Below, one piece after another: positions 13,034-24,403 of a stretch of DNA of 64,000 nt; the stretch's first letter is position 1, and each line of letters begins with the position of its first letter. Source of the DNA: Salisediminibacterium halotolerans (lineage in GTDB: Bacteria > Bacillota > Bacilli > Bacillales > Salisediminibacteriaceae); NCBI RefSeq assembly GCF_003814815.1, contig NZ_RKQQ01000001.1, forward strand, positions 62,001 through 126,000, given 5' to 3'. The notes under the pieces are model-generated. The model searched no databases and was not told the origin of the DNA. It was given only the letters and a program-made list of their open reading frames with translations. The translations under genes were made by a program, and so were the position numbers.

Positions 13034-13039
13034 ATTATA
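13034..13039 (-). promoter_or_regulatory. Candidate -10 element for the rapZ operon
   Basis: A perfect TATAAT on the minus strand 54 bp before rapZ. No convincing -35 hexamer is present at 16-18 bp, so this is tentative. Confidence 0.35.
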
Positions 13040-13086
13040 CTATATCTCAGCTTCAGCGACTATCCATCCCTGATGGAGCACGATCC

Positions 13087-13116
13087 AAAAAAAAGAACGC
13101 AGGCAATCGCCTGCGT
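13087..13116 (-). terminator. Terminator downstream of trxB
   Basis: On the minus strand ACGCAGGC pairs perfectly with GCCTGCGT around a 4 nt loop, followed by TC and eight T. It separates trxB from the rapZ operon. Confidence 0.88.
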
Positions 13117-13235
13117 CACACATCAAATTGATATACATACATAAGGGGGTCAATCCTTAACTTCATCCTAACGTATCTCTGTTTCAATGACGTTACAAAG
13201 GCGTTAAACAGCGGTTAAAAACACTTTTCAAATCA

Positions 13236-14201
<966 letters not shown>

Positions 14202-14360
14202 TCACTCCTCTAATTCTTCAATCATCGTTTTGAATTGAACCTACCGTCATCATAACGGGCTGATCCGCGAATGTCTATAACGTTGCCTGTACGTCATGGT
14301 GACTCGTTTTAATTAACTGCCAACACTATATTTCATCGCGGTCACTATACCCATACCCGT

Positions 14361-14389
14361 ATATTAACGCACGAAAACGTGTTTGTCAA
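14361..14389 (-). promoter_or_regulatory. Strong SigA promoter for trxB
   Basis: TTGACA (14384-14389), a 17 bp spacer and TAATAT (14361-14366) on the minus strand. The spacer contains the inverted repeat CACG-TTTT-CGTG. The -35 starts only about 15 bp beyond the end of the upstream TPR gene. Confidence 0.75.
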
Positions 14390-14403
14390 AAGCGCGGTTT
14401 TTC

Positions 14404-15444
14404 TTAAGCATACGGAAGCACCCGCTCAATATCAGCCGGGAATTCCCTCTTTTGAACCTGCGTCAGCATCTCTCGAACGACCGGGGGATACTCACGGTCA
14501 TTCTGCTGAATCCATTGCCAAATTTCTTCAGCCTCTTCGGCCGATCGATTACGCCATACCAACAACGCCAGTTCGTGGTAAAAAGAGAAATCCTTCACGG
14601 CTTTCCGTGAAATTTTAACGTGCATGTAAACTTTAAATGCGAGCTCGAACAGATCGAAGCGCAAAAGCATTCTTCCCCAGTAATAATAATCACCGCGATG
14701 CAACGGGTGAATTTTGCTGAGAAGCGCAGCCGCTTCCTCGCGCGTCACTTTATTTTGCTCAAATAACAACCGCGCAAGCAAACAATGAAACTGCGGTCCG
14801 TAAGAGAAGGGCATCCATTCAGTAACAATTTCTTCAGCTTCTGCCAGCCGCTTTTGCTCGATAAGCGCCTCGGCTAAATAAGCATAATGACACGATTGTT
14901 GCGGATCTTTCTCCAGCTGTTTTCTCGCTGTTTCTTCTGCCGCTTGATAATCACCGCAGACAAGCAAACGAAGAGCGTTATCAGACTGCACTTCTGCTGA
15001 CGCAGCTGTTTCGTTTTCCGCTTGCTCGTGTTCGTGCAGCAGCGCCAAATACGCTTTTGCGTCCTCAACATACTGACCGTTTGGATCATTCTGAATATAG
15101 AGTGTTAATTCAAACCCAGCTTCTTCAAACCGATTCATCGCGATAAAATTATTTGCCCGGAAAAAAAAGGATTCATTATTCGTTGAATCAAGCTTTTCGT
15201 AAATATAATACAACAATTCATTTGATTCTTCGTATCGCCCTGTTTCTGAAAGCAGGATAGCGGTTTGACAAGCGTATGCCGGATGATTTGGATTGGCAGC
15301 CATTGCCCGCTGCATGAAACGAAGCGCACGTTCCGGCTGGTTGTTTTCTAATAGTTCGTTCCCTTTGTTAAAAAAAAATTCAGCGTCGCGCGCGATCGGA
15401 ATAATCGGCGCTTTTTTTTCATCATTATCTCTTGATCGTGACAT
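14404..15444 (-). CDS. Tetratricopeptide-repeat protein (YvcD-like)
   Basis: A 346-residue soluble protein of successive helical repeats; canonical TPR signatures are at about residues 23-58 (NELLENNQPERALRFMQRAM) and 138-200 (CGDYQAAEETARKQLEKDP, YLAEALIEQKRLAEAEEIV). No signal peptide or catalytic motif is visible. The neighbourhood (trxB on one side, the his operon on the other) matches yvcD of B. subtilis. Function unknown; TPR proteins usually act as protein-binding scaffolds. Confidence 0.8.
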   Translation of the reverse strand: MSRSRDNDEKKAPIIPIARDAEFFFNKGNELLENNQPERALRFMQRAMAANPNHPAYACQTAILLSETGRYEESNELLYYIYEKLDSTNNESFFFRANNFIAMNRFEEAGFELTLYIQNDPNGQYVEDAKAYLALLHEHEQAENETAASAEVQSDNALRLLVCGDYQAAEETARKQLEKDPQQSCHYAYLAEALIEQKRLAEAEEIVTEWMPFSYGPQFHCLLARLLFEQNKVTREEAAALLSKIHPLHRGDYYYWGRMLLRFDLFELAFKVYMHVKISRKAVKDFSFYHELALLVWRNRSAEEAEEIWQWIQQNDREYPPVVREMLTQVQKREFPADIERVLPYA

Positions 15445-15480
15445 ATTTTTTTATCTCCGTTTCATTACATAATTAGTTCA

Positions 15481-15509
15481 ACTATACCATGTCACTTATT
15501 TGGCTACAA
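15481..15509 (-). promoter_or_regulatory. SigA promoter for the TPR gene
   Basis: TTGTAG (15504-15509), 17 bp spacer, TATAGT (15481-15486) with an extended TG motif, on the minus strand, about 37 bp upstream of the TPR gene start. Confidence 0.6.
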
Positions 15510-15629
15510 ACAGCAATTCGTGTTCGCCAAATGAAAAGAAGAGTGTTACATTTCCTAAAAAAGGGTATCAATATAAAAGCATGTACAGGTTGTATAATTT
15601 TTGTTAAACGAAGGGAGATCAGCCCGACT

Positions 15630-16190
15630 ATGACGATCAGCGATTGGATCATCACCGCCTTTGCCGTCCTTTGGATCGGCGAATTCCTTTTTTTTCGCAG
15701 CCGCAAAAGCAACGCTTCTGCGAATGAGGAAAGTTCGAAAAGCTTCCCGACGATCTTCCTGGCTGTTCTTCTGGCAATCGTCATTTCTTTACTGTCGAGA
15801 GAAAGCGGAGTCGCCTCGTTTCCGTTTCCGGGGTCTGCTCTTGCCGGAGCTGTTCTTTTTGCTATGGGCATTCTTTTGCGTTATTGGGGAATCCGTGAAC
15901 TCGGGAAACAATTCACCAGGGGGCTCCACGTTCAAGACGGCGACAAAGTCGTCAGCAGCGGCCCATTCCGTTACCTGCGTCATCCTTTATATACCGGGCT
16001 GTTCACGGCTGTTTTCGGCTTTGTTCTCTATACAGCAAGTTTAGCCGGGTTCTTTATTGCCGCGGCCGGATTTCTCCCGCTTTTATTAAAACGCATCCGC
16101 TCGGAAGAAACTCTACTGACTGACACGTTCGGCGCCGAATACCAAAACTGGGCTAAACAGCGATACAGGCTGTTTCCATATATTTATTAA
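15630..16190 (+). CDS. Isoprenylcysteine carboxyl methyltransferase-family membrane protein
   Basis: A 186-residue integral membrane protein with about five hydrophobic segments and the family signature GPFRYLRHPLYTG followed by EE, FG and W/R/P residues near the C-terminus (RSEETLLTDTFGAEYQNWAKQ), which bind SAM. The frame extends upstream to 15489, but MTISDW at 15630 begins the first membrane helix and has GGGAG upstream at long spacing. It lies 43 bp before a carotenoid desaturase on the same strand. The partnership suggests methylation of a carotenoid or another isoprenoid; this is inference, and the substrate cannot be read from sequence. Confidence 0.78.
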   Translation: MTISDWIITAFAVLWIGEFLFFRSRKSNASANEESSKSFPTIFLAVLLAIVISLLSRESGVASFPFPGSALAGAVLFAMGILLRYWGIRELGKQFTRGLHVQDGDKVVSSGPFRYLRHPLYTGLFTAVFGFVLYTASLAGFFIAAAGFLPLLLKRIRSEETLLTDTFGAEYQNWAKQRYRLFPYIY

Positions 16191-16233
16191 ACGCGACACA
16201 TCGGATGACTAAAATTCTCGGAGGTGCTTTTGA

Positions 16234-17736
16234 ATGAATCGACAAAAAGAAAATGCAGTCGTTATCGGCGGAGGGCTCGGCGGTCTATCAGCTGCGATCA
16301 GCTTAGCCGGCGAAGGGTACCAAGTAACGGTTCTCGAAAAAAATGACGCAATCGGCGGAAAGCTGAACCGCCGATCAGGCAATGGATTTCAGTTTGATAC
16401 CGGGCCGTCGATTTTAACGATGCCGTGGGTGCTTGAACAGCTGTTTGAGCGCGTCAACCGAAAGCTGGACGACTATATCGAGGTACAGCGGATTGAACCG
16501 CAGTGGCGCACCTTTTTTCCCGACGGCACATCCATAGATGTCACAGCGGATCTGCCGGACATGATCAGCGAAATGAGCAAAGTTTCTGAGCGTCCCGGCT
16601 CACAGCTGTCTGATTTTTTATCATATTCCGAAGATATGTACGATCTTTGCATGAAAAGCTTTTATAAAACGAGCATTTCCGGATTAAATGAGTTCCGCAA
16701 GCTTCACACAATGAAAGAGCTAATGGCAATGGACCCGTTTCATTCCGTTGCCGACAGCACAAAGAAGTATTTCAATAACCCGTACTTGGAACAGCTGTTT
16801 AACTTTTTCGTGATGTACGTCGGTTCCAATCCTTATCAGTCACCAGCCATTTTAAACCAGCTGATTTACGTCCAGCTCGGGCTCGGCATTCATTACGTAA
16901 AAGGCGGCATGTACAATATTGCTAAAGGGATGGAAGCTTTATTAGAAGAACTTCGGGTCGATATCCTTACCGCCTCTCCGGTTTCACACCTCGCTCTTGA
17001 CGGCGAAACTGTTACCGGCGCAGTTACTGCTGACGGCGACTATTACGCAGCAGATGTTGTCGTATCAAATCTCGAAGCGATTCCTGCCTACCAAACGCTC
17101 GCACCGAAAAACGGAAAAACGAAAAAAGAAGTCAAACAGCTTTCGAAAACGTATGAACCGACGGTTTCCGGACTTGTGCTTTTGCTTGGCACGAACCGGA
17201 CATTTGACGCATTGAATCACCATAACTTCTTCTTTTCGGAGGATCCTGAACTTGAGTTCAAACAAATTTACGAAAAAGGGATACCTGCCGAGGATCCGAC
17301 TGTATACATCGGTATCTCAGCAAAATCGGACGCGAGCCAAGCCCCTGACGGAAAAGAAAATTTATTCGTATTAACGCACGTTCCGCCGAAAACGCTCGCA
17401 AAAAAGAAGACTGACTGGAGCGATTACCGCGAAACAGTGCTGAACAAACTTGAAAATATGGGCATGGAAGGGCTGCGCGAGAGCATTGAATTTGAATATC
17501 AATTTACGCCGGATACGATTGAAGAGCTCTATGGATCGAATGGCGGCTCGATCTACGGCATTGCTTCGAATAAAAACACGAACGGCGGTTTCAAAATCCC
17601 GGCACGAAGCCGGATTTATGATAACCTTTATTTCACCGGCGGAGCTACCCACCCGGGCGGCGGTGTACCGATGGTGACCTTGTCGGGGCAGCTGACGACC
17701 GACCTGATCATCCGCGACCGTACAGAAGAAAATTAA
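16234..17736 (+). CDS. CrtI/CrtN-type carotenoid desaturase or oxygenase
   Basis: A 500-residue flavoprotein amine-oxidase-family enzyme. The N-terminal FAD motif is VIGGGLGGLSAAISLAGEG, followed by EKNDAIGGKLN and FDTGPSILTMP; the C-terminal motif FTGGATHPGGGVPMV is typical of phytoene/dehydrosqualene desaturases. In Bacillaceae such enzymes include CrtN and the related CrtP-type oxygenases of C30 carotenoid synthesis; the sequence alone does not separate them here. GGAGGTG at good spacing supports the start. No squalene/phytoene synthase (CrtM/CrtB) is in the window, so the rest of the pathway must be elsewhere. Confidence 0.88.
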   Translation: MNRQKENAVVIGGGLGGLSAAISLAGEGYQVTVLEKNDAIGGKLNRRSGNGFQFDTGPSILTMPWVLEQLFERVNRKLDDYIEVQRIEPQWRTFFPDGTSIDVTADLPDMISEMSKVSERPGSQLSDFLSYSEDMYDLCMKSFYKTSISGLNEFRKLHTMKELMAMDPFHSVADSTKKYFNNPYLEQLFNFFVMYVGSNPYQSPAILNQLIYVQLGLGIHYVKGGMYNIAKGMEALLEELRVDILTASPVSHLALDGETVTGAVTADGDYYAADVVVSNLEAIPAYQTLAPKNGKTKKEVKQLSKTYEPTVSGLVLLLGTNRTFDALNHHNFFFSEDPELEFKQIYEKGIPAEDPTVYIGISAKSDASQAPDGKENLFVLTHVPPKTLAKKKTDWSDYRETVLNKLENMGMEGLRESIEFEYQFTPDTIEELYGSNGGSIYGIASNKNTNGGFKIPARSRIYDNLYFTGGATHPGGGVPMVTLSGQLTTDLIIRDRTEEN

Positions 17737-17747
17737 CGAACTGAAAC

Positions 17748-17776
17748 ACGCCCCCGTTCATTTTGAACGCGGGCGT
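17748..17776 (+). terminator. Hairpin between convergent carotenoid gene and hisI
   Basis: A 12-13 bp stem with one C-C mismatch (17748-17760 with 17764-17776) and a 3 nt loop. The following T-run is short, so efficiency is uncertain. Confidence 0.6.
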
Positions 17777-17815
17777 TTCGCATACGATTTTGCCTATATT
17801 TTCGTGCATCATGCA

Positions 17816-18457
17816 TTATTGCTGGCCGTGGCGTTCCTTTAAACGTGCCAGCACATCATCGAGCGGGAGCTTCTGCTCGCGCAACAGCACGAGCCAATGA
17901 TACAGCAGATCAGCGCTTTCCCAGGTCAGCTCTTCTTTATCGCGGTTTTTTGCCGCAATAATAACTTCGGAAGCTTCTTCGCCGACTTTTTTAAGTATTT
18001 TATCAACGCCCTCAGCAAATAAATAGGTCGTATACGATCCTTCCGGACGTTCAGCTTCTCTTGTCGCAAGAAGCGTTTCGAGCTCTTCAATGATCTCGTA
18101 ACGGTTCGTCTGTTCCGCTTCAGCGGATTCAGACTCCGTTTGCAGCAACGATTCAGTAAAACAGCTGTATGTTCCACGGTGACAAGCAGGACCGTTCGGT
18201 TCCACTAATACGAGCAGAGCGTCCTGATCACAATCAAACCGGATATCTTTCACACGCTGCTTATTGCCGGACGTTGCCCCTTTATGCCAGAGTTCATTTC
18301 GTGAGCGGCTGAAAAACCACGTTTCACCCGTTTCGATCGTTTTTGTCAGCGATTCCCTGTTCATATAAGCGAGGGTTAAAACCTCTTTCGATGCGGCATC
18401 TTGGACGATTGCAGCAAGCAATCCTTGTTCATCAAATGTGAGTTCATCAATGTTCAT
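17816..18457 (-). CDS. hisI: Bifunctional phosphoribosyl-AMP cyclohydrolase / phosphoribosyl-ATP diphosphatase
   Basis: Histidine synthesis steps 2 and 3. The 213-residue protein fuses HisI (about 1-110; [17 protein letters not shown], and Zn residues in [10 protein letters not shown] and CHRGTYSCF) with HisE (about 120-213; [24 protein letters not shown]). The fused form is usual in Bacillus. It overlaps hisF by 4 bp and is the last gene of the operon. Confidence 0.96.
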   Translation of the reverse strand: MNIDELTFDEQGLLAAIVQDAASKEVLTLAYMNRESLTKTIETGETWFFSRSRNELWHKGATSGNKQRVKDIRFDCDQDALLVLVEPNGPACHRGTYSCFTESLLQTESESAEAEQTNRYEIIEELETLLATREAERPEGSYTTYLFAEGVDKILKKVGEEASEVIIAAKNRDKEELTWESADLLYHWLVLLREQKLPLDDVLARLKERHGQQ

Positions 18458-19212
18458 CGAATGTCCAACCCTTTCTCTTTAAGATAGCTTTTCACTTGCG
18501 CGACCGATGTTTCTTTGTAATGAAAAATCGACGCGGCCAAAGCCGCATCAGCTTCTCCATCAGTAAATACTTCGTAAAAATCTTCTTTTTTCCCGGCGCC
18601 GCCCGAGGCAATAACCGGAACATCTACATGCTGGCTGACGGTTCGTGTTAAATTCACATCAAAGCCGCTTTTCTCCCCGTCTTGATCCATGCTCGTTAAC
18701 AGCAGTTCGCCTGCACCGAGAGAGACGACATGAGCGGCCCAATCCTTCACTTCCCACGCCGATGCATTGCGGCCCCCGTGGGTATACACACGCCATGATC
18801 GCAGCGATTCATCCCACTTCGCATCAATCGCCACAACAATGCACTGCGTCCCGAAGAAATCAGCGCCTTCGCGGACGAGTTCCGGGCGGTTCACTGCCGC
18901 GGTGTTCAATGACACTTTATCCGCTCCGGCCCGGAGGATTCGTTTCATATCATCCAATGAATTGATTCCGCCTCCGACAGTAAACGGAATCGCTAACGTT
19001 CCGGCAACTTCTTCGACGACATCTACCATCGTCTCGCGCCCTTCATGCGAAGCCGAAATATCTAAAAATACGAGCTCATCCGCCCATTCACGATCATAAA
19101 AAGACGCCAATTCGACCGGATCGCCGGCATCGCGAAGATTGACAAACTGCACACCTTTGACGACACGGCCTTCTTTCACATCCAAACAAGGAATGATCCG
19201 TTTAGTCAGCAC
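18454..19212 (-). CDS. hisF: Imidazole glycerol phosphate synthase, cyclase subunit
   Basis: HisF is the TIM-barrel subunit that uses ammonia from HisH to form imidazole glycerol phosphate and AICAR. 252 residues; starts [20 protein letters not shown] with the catalytic Asp, has FTVGGGINS and a second phosphate site in [13 protein letters not shown]. It overlaps hisA by 7 bp and hisI by 4 bp. Confidence 0.97.
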   Translation of the reverse strand: MLTKRIIPCLDVKEGRVVKGVQFVNLRDAGDPVELASFYDREWADELVFLDISASHEGRETMVDVVEEVAGTLAIPFTVGGGINSLDDMKRILRAGADKVSLNTAAVNRPELVREGADFFGTQCIVVAIDAKWDESLRSWRVYTHGGRNASAWEVKDWAAHVVSLGAGELLLTSMDQDGEKSGFDVNLTRTVSQHVDVPVIASGGAGKKEDFYEVFTDGEADAALAASIFHYKETSVAQVKSYLKEKGLDIR

Positions 19213-19949
19213 GGGCCGTCCACCTCCTGCACTGCTTCAGCAACATCAATTTTGTTCGTATAAATTGCTTTGCCGACAATCGCGCCGACAATTCCTTCTC
19301 CGCAGCGCTGCCGCAATTGGCGCAAGTCGTCCATCGAACTGACGCCTCCGGAGGCAATTACTTTCTTTCCCGTCACTTTCGCAAGCCAGGCAATCGCTCC
19401 GACGTTCGCACCTTCCATCATGCCGTCGCGGGAGATATCCGTCATAATAAACGTTTCCGCGCCGACAGAAGCCAGTTCTTTCGCGAGTTCTTCTGCTTTC
19501 ACTTCGGACGTTTCAAGCCAGCCGTGGGTTGCGACGTAACCGTCACGCGCATCGATTCCGATCGCGACTCGGTCACCGCCGTATTCCGCAAGCATATTTT
19601 TTACGAACACAGGATCGGAAATAGCTGAACTGCCGAGAATGACCCGGTCCACGCCTGCTTCCATATACGTATGGACATCTTGTTCCGTGCGGATCCCGCC
19701 GCCGACCTCGATTTTCGCTTCTAAGTTGCGCGCCGCTTCAACAATCGGTGTCACATTCACCGGCTTGCCTGCTTTCGCACCGTCAAGATCAACGATATGA
19801 ATCCATTTTGCCCCTTGTGCTGCGAAGCGGGCTGCCATGTCATACGGAGAATCGCCGTAAATCGTTTCCCGGTCATAATCTCCTTGGATCAAACGCACAC
19901 ATTTTCCGTCCCGGATATCAACAGCCGGGTAAATATGAAAATCAGTCAC
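19206..19949 (-). CDS. hisA: ProFAR isomerase
   Basis: HisA isomerises the ProFAR aminoaldose to PRFAR. The 247-residue half-barrel repeat protein has [15 protein letters not shown] with the catalytic Asp, EVGGGIRTE and [14 protein letters not shown] place the start at GTG 19947-19949 ([12 protein letters not shown]) with GGAGG eight bases upstream; the longer frame to 20057 lies inside hisH. It overlaps hisH by 8 bp. Confidence 0.95.
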   Translation of the reverse strand: MTDFHIYPAVDIRDGKCVRLIQGDYDRETIYGDSPYDMAARFAAQGAKWIHIVDLDGAKAGKPVNVTPIVEAARNLEAKIEVGGGIRTEQDVHTYMEAGVDRVILGSSAISDPVFVKNMLAEYGGDRVAIGIDARDGYVATHGWLETSEVKAEELAKELASVGAETFIMTDISRDGMMEGANVGAIAWLAKVTGKKVIASGGVSSMDDLRQLRQRCGEGIVGAIVGKAIYTNKIDVAEAVQEVDGPC

Positions 19950-20568
19950 GGGATGGTCCTCCTTTATGGTGCAAAAAATTTTTAAGTATAGCCATGCCGA
20001 CGACGCTGCTTTTTTCCGGGTGAAACTGCGTGCCCCATACATCTCCCTTTGCAACAACCGCCGGTACGGTCATTCCGGCATAATACGTATGCGCAACATC
20101 GGCAGCCGCGTCGCCGAGTTCGACGACATAGGAATGCACAAAGTACACATGACCGCCGTCAACCCCAAACATTGCTGGATGATCAGGCTTTGAGACCGTC
20201 AGTTGATTCCAGCCCATATGAGGGACTTTCCAGTTTCCCGCCGGAAACAGCCGGACACGTCCGGGAAGAAATGCCAGCCCGGCTGTTTCACCGCGTTCTT
20301 CACTCGCTTCAAACAAAAGCTGCATTCCAAGACATATGCCGAGAAGCGGACGGCCGTCTTTTTTCCAGCTGGTCAAAAAGGTATCGAGCTTGCGCGTTTT
20401 CAGTTCCTGCATCCCGTCGCGAAATGATCCGACACCGGGCAGGATCAGCTTATCTGCTTTTTGCAGCTCCGCTGGATCGCCGGATAAAAACGCTTCGCTG
20501 CCAAGCCGTTCCAACGCTTTCATCACACTGTGCAAATTGCCCATGCCGTAATCGACGACGCCGATCAT
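19942..20568 (-). CDS. hisH: Imidazole glycerol phosphate synthase, glutamine amidotransferase subunit
   Basis: HisH releases ammonia from glutamine for HisF. 208 residues, class I amidotransferase: nucleophile Cys in [11 protein letters not shown] near residue 80, and the His/Glu pair in TQFHPEKS near the C-terminus. N-terminus [11 protein letters not shown] is typical. Overlaps hisB by 4 bp and hisA by 8 bp. Confidence 0.97.
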   Translation of the reverse strand: MIGVVDYGMGNLHSVMKALERLGSEAFLSGDPAELQKADKLILPGVGSFRDGMQELKTRKLDTFLTSWKKDGRPLLGICLGMQLLFEASEERGETAGLAFLPGRVRLFPAGNWKVPHMGWNQLTVSKPDHPAMFGVDGGHVYFVHSYVVELGDAAADVAHTYYAGMTVPAVVAKGDVWGTQFHPEKSSVVGMAILKNFLHHKGGPSRD

Positions 20569-21158
20569 GATAAACTTCCCTTCGTCGACGGCACATCTGT
20601 TACGCGCGGGTCAAACTGCGTCGCCTCATCGAGCGCTCTTCCTAACGCTTTAAAAATCGCTTCGATAATATGATGAACATTCGTGCCCGCTTGAATGACA
20701 ACGTGCAGGTTCATCCGCGATTCCACGGCAAATTTCCATAAGTACTCTTCGATCAGTTCCGTATCAAACGTGCCGACTTTCACAGCCGGGATTTCTCCGT
20801 GCAGGACAAAGTGCGGCCGGTTGCTTAAATCGACGACAACTTGAACGAGCGCATCATCCATCGGCACCGTCACGTTGCCGTAACGTTTGATCCCTTTTTT
20901 ATCAACTGACGCTTCATGAAAGGCAGCGCCTAAAACGATCCCGATATCTTCGGTTGTATGGTGATCGTCGATTTCCGTATCTCCGTGAGCGCTCAACTGC
21001 AGATCAAATAAACCGTGACGCGTAAACAAATCAAGCATATGGCTCATAAACGGCACGTTGGTATCAAGTTCAGAACGGCCTTGTCCGTCAATCGCAAACG
21101 TGAGAGAAATATCTGTTTCATTCGTTTTCCGTGTTTTCGTTGCTGTCCGTTTTTCCAT
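20565..21158 (-). CDS. hisB: Imidazoleglycerol-phosphate dehydratase
   Basis: HisB dehydrates imidazole glycerol phosphate. This is the monofunctional 197-residue form with two Mn-binding repeats: [17 protein letters not shown] in the first half and [20 protein letters not shown] in the second. ATG 21156-21158 has GGAGG six bases upstream; a longer frame to 21188 is less likely. Its first 41 bp lie within the 3' end of hisD. Confidence 0.96.
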   Translation of the reverse strand: MEKRTATKTRKTNETDISLTFAIDGQGRSELDTNVPFMSHMLDLFTRHGLFDLQLSAHGDTEIDDHHTTEDIGIVLGAAFHEASVDKKGIKRYGNVTVPMDDALVQVVVDLSNRPHFVLHGEIPAVKVGTFDTELIEEYLWKFAVESRMNLHVVIQAGTNVHHIIEAIFKALGRALDEATQFDPRVTDVPSTKGSLS

Positions 21159-22428
21159 TAGAATCCTCCATTCTGATCTCAACAGCACGCGCGTGTGCTT
21201 CCAATGCTTCCAGCCGGGCGAAACCGGCTATTTTAGCGCCGTTTTCTTCCAGCGCTTGACGGCTGTAGGAGATAATACTCGATTTTTTTGTGAAATCTTC
21301 AACATTCAACGGACTCGAAAACCGCGCTGTTCCGTTTGTCGGAAGCACATGATTCGGGCCTGCAAAGTAGTCGCCGACCGGTTCAGAACTGTTTTCTCCG
21401 AGAAAAATGGCACCGGCATGGCGGATCTTCGGCAGCACCGCCCATGGATCACGGACGTGCAGTTCTAAATGTTCTCCGGCAAGTCTGTTAATCGCGTCAA
21501 TCGCTTCTGCTTCCGAAGCTGCTGTATAAATCGCGCCGTGATCTCTGATTGAGGCCGCGGCAATCTCTTCTTTCGGGAGGGTCTCTAATTGCCGGCTCAC
21601 TTCTGACGATACTTGTTCAGCTAAATCCTTATCTGTCGTAACGAGGATCGCTGAAGACATCGGATCATGTTCAGCCTGGCTTAATAAATCCGCGGCAATA
21701 TAGTCCGGCTTCCCTGTTTCATCCGCTAAGATAACGATTTCGCTCGGACCTGCGATCATATCAATATCAACCGTTCCAAACACAAGCTGTTTGGCCAGGG
21801 CGACAAAAATGTTTCCCGGTCCGGTAATTTTATCGACCGCAGGAAGAGTCTCGGTCCCGTAAGCCAAAGCTGCAACGGCTTGCGCGCCGCCGATCTTGCG
21901 AATATCTGTGACGCCGAGTTCATTCGCCGTTACGAGCACGATATCCGGAAGCGAACCATCTTCAAGCGGAGGAGAAACCATTACGATTCGTTCGACTCCG
22001 GCCGCTAACGCGGGCACAACATTCATAATGATCGATGACGGATACGCAGCTCGTCCGCCCGGGACATACACACCGGCTGCATCGAGAGGAATGACCTTTT
22101 GACCGAGTATTGTCCCGTTCTCCTCGCTTGCGAACCAGGACTGTTGAATTTGCCGCTTGTGAAACGCATCGACGTTGGCAATCGCCTCGCGGATCACTTC
22201 GATCGTTTCTTGATCGATCCGTTCGTATGCCGCTGCGATTTCCTCTGCTTTTACAGCCGGTTCAGACAGATCGACGCCGTCAAATTCTGCGGTATAGTGA
22301 CGGACGGCTTGATCGCCGCCGGTTTTGACTCCTTCTAAAATCCGTTCTACCGATTTTCGCTGATTCTCTGTTCCTTGATCAATCGCTCGTTTTAACGATA
22401 CCGTTTCATCCAGGCTGATAATCTTCAT
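21118..22428 (-). CDS. hisD: Histidinol dehydrogenase
   Basis: HisD carries out the last two oxidations to L-histidine using NAD and Zn. 436 residues; [35 protein letters not shown], and the Zn/active-site segment [13 protein letters not shown] and [14 protein letters not shown] identify it. The C-terminus carries a short polar tail ([17 protein letters not shown]) that extends 41 bp into hisB. It overlaps hisG by 4 bp. Confidence 0.96.
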   Translation of the reverse strand: MKIISLDETVSLKRAIDQGTENQRKSVERILEGVKTGGDQAVRHYTAEFDGVDLSEPAVKAEEIAAAYERIDQETIEVIREAIANVDAFHKRQIQQSWFASEENGTILGQKVIPLDAAGVYVPGGRAAYPSSIIMNVVPALAAGVERIVMVSPPLEDGSLPDIVLVTANELGVTDIRKIGGAQAVAALAYGTETLPAVDKITGPGNIFVALAKQLVFGTVDIDMIAGPSEIVILADETGKPDYIAADLLSQAEHDPMSSAILVTTDKDLAEQVSSEVSRQLETLPKEEIAAASIRDHGAIYTAASEAEAIDAINRLAGEHLELHVRDPWAVLPKIRHAGAIFLGENSSEPVGDYFAGPNHVLPTNGTARFSSPLNVEDFTKKSSIISYSRQALEENGAKIAGFARLEALEAHARAVEIRMEDSNGKTDSNENTENE

Positions 22429-23075
22429 ACGTGACCAGCTCCTTTTTGCAACACAGCCGCCAATCTGTCCACTATATCGTCGATCATCGCAGCTTTCGTC
22501 CGGTAGCTGACTGGATTAACAATAAAGCGTGACGTGATCGGCATCATCGTTTCAATTTCTTCCAATCCGTTCTCACGGAGGGTCGCACCGCTCGAAACAA
22601 TGTCGACAATCCGATCGGCCAAGCCAACAATCGGGGCAAGCTCAATCGATCCGTTCAGTTTTATCATTTCAACTTGCTCGCCTTTTTGGCGGAAATATTC
22701 GTTTGCTAAATTCGGATACTTCGTCGCAATTTTCGGCGAAATTTCCGCTTCTGCTTTATACGACGGCAGCGCAGCAACAGCCATGTAACAAGCGCTGATT
22801 TTTAAATCGAGCACTTCATAGACATCGCGCTTCTCTTCAATCATCACGTCTTTACCGGCAACGCCGACATCGGCAACGCCGTGCTCGACATACGTCGGCA
22901 CATCCATCGGTTTCGCGAGGATAAACTGCATCGATGCTTCCGGAACGTCGATGATTAATTTACGCGAATCTTCAAATTCGGGCGGAAGCGGGTAACCGGC
23001 CTTTCGCAGCAGATCGACAGCATCGTCAAAAATCCGCCCTTTCGGCATCGCGACCGTTAAACGTTCTTCATTCAT
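22425..23075 (-). CDS. hisG: ATP phosphoribosyltransferase, short form
   Basis: HisG catalyses the committed step of histidine synthesis. The 216-residue short form lacks the C-terminal regulatory domain and needs HisZ, present upstream. It starts [14 protein letters not shown] and has [14 protein letters not shown] and the PRPP-binding loop [14 protein letters not shown]. Start ATG 23073-23075 has GGAGGAG upstream; the frame to 23150 overlaps hisZ. Overlaps hisZ by 8 bp and hisD by 4 bp. Confidence 0.95.
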   Translation of the reverse strand: MNEERLTVAMPKGRIFDDAVDLLRKAGYPLPPEFEDSRKLIIDVPEASMQFILAKPMDVPTYVEHGVADVGVAGKDVMIEEKRDVYEVLDLKISACYMAVAALPSYKAEAEISPKIATKYPNLANEYFRQKGEQVEMIKLNGSIELAPIVGLADRIVDIVSSGATLRENGLEEIETMMPITSRFIVNPVSYRTKAAMIDDIVDRLAAVLQKGAGHV

Positions 23076-24261
23076 GTTCGACTCCTCCGTTTCCTTGGCT
23101 TCCGACATAATAAACGACGTCAGCAAACTGCTTTGAGTAAGCGTCGACATCAGCGATTCCGGTGATTTCCTGCATTACAACCTGGTTTCCGGCAGCGCGC
23201 ATCTCTTTTGCTTTTGCCATCGCTTCTTTTCTTCGCTCTTGACTGAAGATTAAACAAGTATCCTTCCCGAGTGCTTTTTTCTCTTTGCCGAGCGCTTCTG
23301 TCAGACGATCGAGCCGAAGACCGAAACCGGTCGCCGGTTCGTGATAGTCAAATTGCTCGAGCAGTTTATCGTAACGTCCGCCGCTGCCGATTGGAAAACC
23401 GATCTCTTCGCTGTAGGCTTCGAAAACTGTCCCCGTGTAATAGCTCATATGCATGACAATATTTAAATCGATCATAAAATGATTTTTGACTCCGTAATCG
23501 TCCAAAATGCCGATCAGTTTTTCCAGCTGATCCAGCGCTTCATTAGCTTCGCGCGATTCAGCAATACGCCGGGCGTCGTTTAATACATCCGGCGAACCTT
23601 TCAAACGAAGCAGCCCTTGCAGCCGTTTGCGGTCGATCGAGGAGAGCGGGAGCTTTTCGGCTGCATGCTGAAAACCGACATAATTTTTCTCATATAAGTA
23701 ACGGCGGAATTCTGCCGCGCGTGTTTCGTTGCCGAGCACTTCCTGCAAGAAAGCATTGACAAAACCGATGTGTCCGATCGCGACTTGATAAGACGGCAAA
23801 TCGAGACGCTCAAGTGCAGATGTTACAAGTGAAATCACTTCTGCATCCGCACTCTCTGAATCATCGCCGATCAATTCCACGCCGATCTGTTCAAATTCTG
23901 CATTGCGTCCGCCTTCACGTTCTTGAGCTCGAAAGACCGGCGCGTCATACGTCAAACGCAGCGGGCGTTCGGCGTCTTTTAATGTCGATGCGGCAATCCG
24001 GGCAATCGGCGCTGTCATATCAGGGCGAAGCACTAATGTGTTCCCTTGTTGGTCGAGCAGTTTAAACAGCTGCTGATCGAGGATGGCCGAAGCTTGTCCG
24101 ACGGTTTCATGAAACTCCAACGTCGGTGTTTCAATCGTTTCGTATCCCCAGAGGCTGACCTCTTTTTGAATCGTTTCTTTTACTGAGCGTTTAAGTTCAA
24201 ACAGTTCCGGCAGCGTATCGCGCATGCCGAGCGGTTTTTCAAACATATACAGCTTGGTCAT
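23068..24261 (-). CDS. hisZ: ATP phosphoribosyltransferase regulatory subunit
   Basis: HisZ is a catalytically inactive paralogue of histidyl-tRNA synthetase that completes and regulates the short HisG. The 397-residue protein shows class II synthetase motif 2 ([22 protein letters not shown] is close to it) and [13 protein letters not shown], and lacks the anticodon-binding domain. ATG 24259-24261 ([10 protein letters not shown]) has GAGAGGAG upstream. First gene of the complete hisZGDBHAFI operon, all eight genes overlapping. Confidence 0.94.
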   Translation of the reverse strand: MTKLYMFEKPLGMRDTLPELFELKRSVKETIQKEVSLWGYETIETPTLEFHETVGQASAILDQQLFKLLDQQGNTLVLRPDMTAPIARIAASTLKDAERPLRLTYDAPVFRAQEREGGRNAEFEQIGVELIGDDSESADAEVISLVTSALERLDLPSYQVAIGHIGFVNAFLQEVLGNETRAAEFRRYLYEKNYVGFQHAAEKLPLSSIDRKRLQGLLRLKGSPDVLNDARRIAESREANEALDQLEKLIGILDDYGVKNHFMIDLNIVMHMSYYTGTVFEAYSEEIGFPIGSGGRYDKLLEQFDYHEPATGFGLRLDRLTEALGKEKKALGKDTCLIFSQERRKEAMAKAKEMRAAGNQVVMQEITGIADVDAYSKQFADVVYYVGSQGNGGVEHE

Positions 24262-24346
24262 TTGCAGACTCCTCTCTTTTAAGACAACGCCCTCCACTTT
24301 TACTTTAGTTTGCTAATGTGATAGAGCGATAAAGATGTTAAATAGT

Positions 24347-24375
24347 AGTTTACCTGTTCCATCCAGCCCCGTCAA
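24347..24375 (-). promoter_or_regulatory. SigA promoter for the his operon
   Basis: TTGACG (24370-24375), a 17 bp spacer and TAAACT (24347-24352) on the minus strand, giving an untranslated leader of about 80 nt. No T-box or attenuator hairpin is seen in the short leader. Confidence 0.7.
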
Positions 24376-24403
24376 CAGACAGTGAGAAATCCCCGGCCGA
24401 AAT

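Noticed and set aside
20049-20570. 173-residue plus-strand frame over hisH
   Set aside because: Arg-rich antisense shadow without ribosome site.
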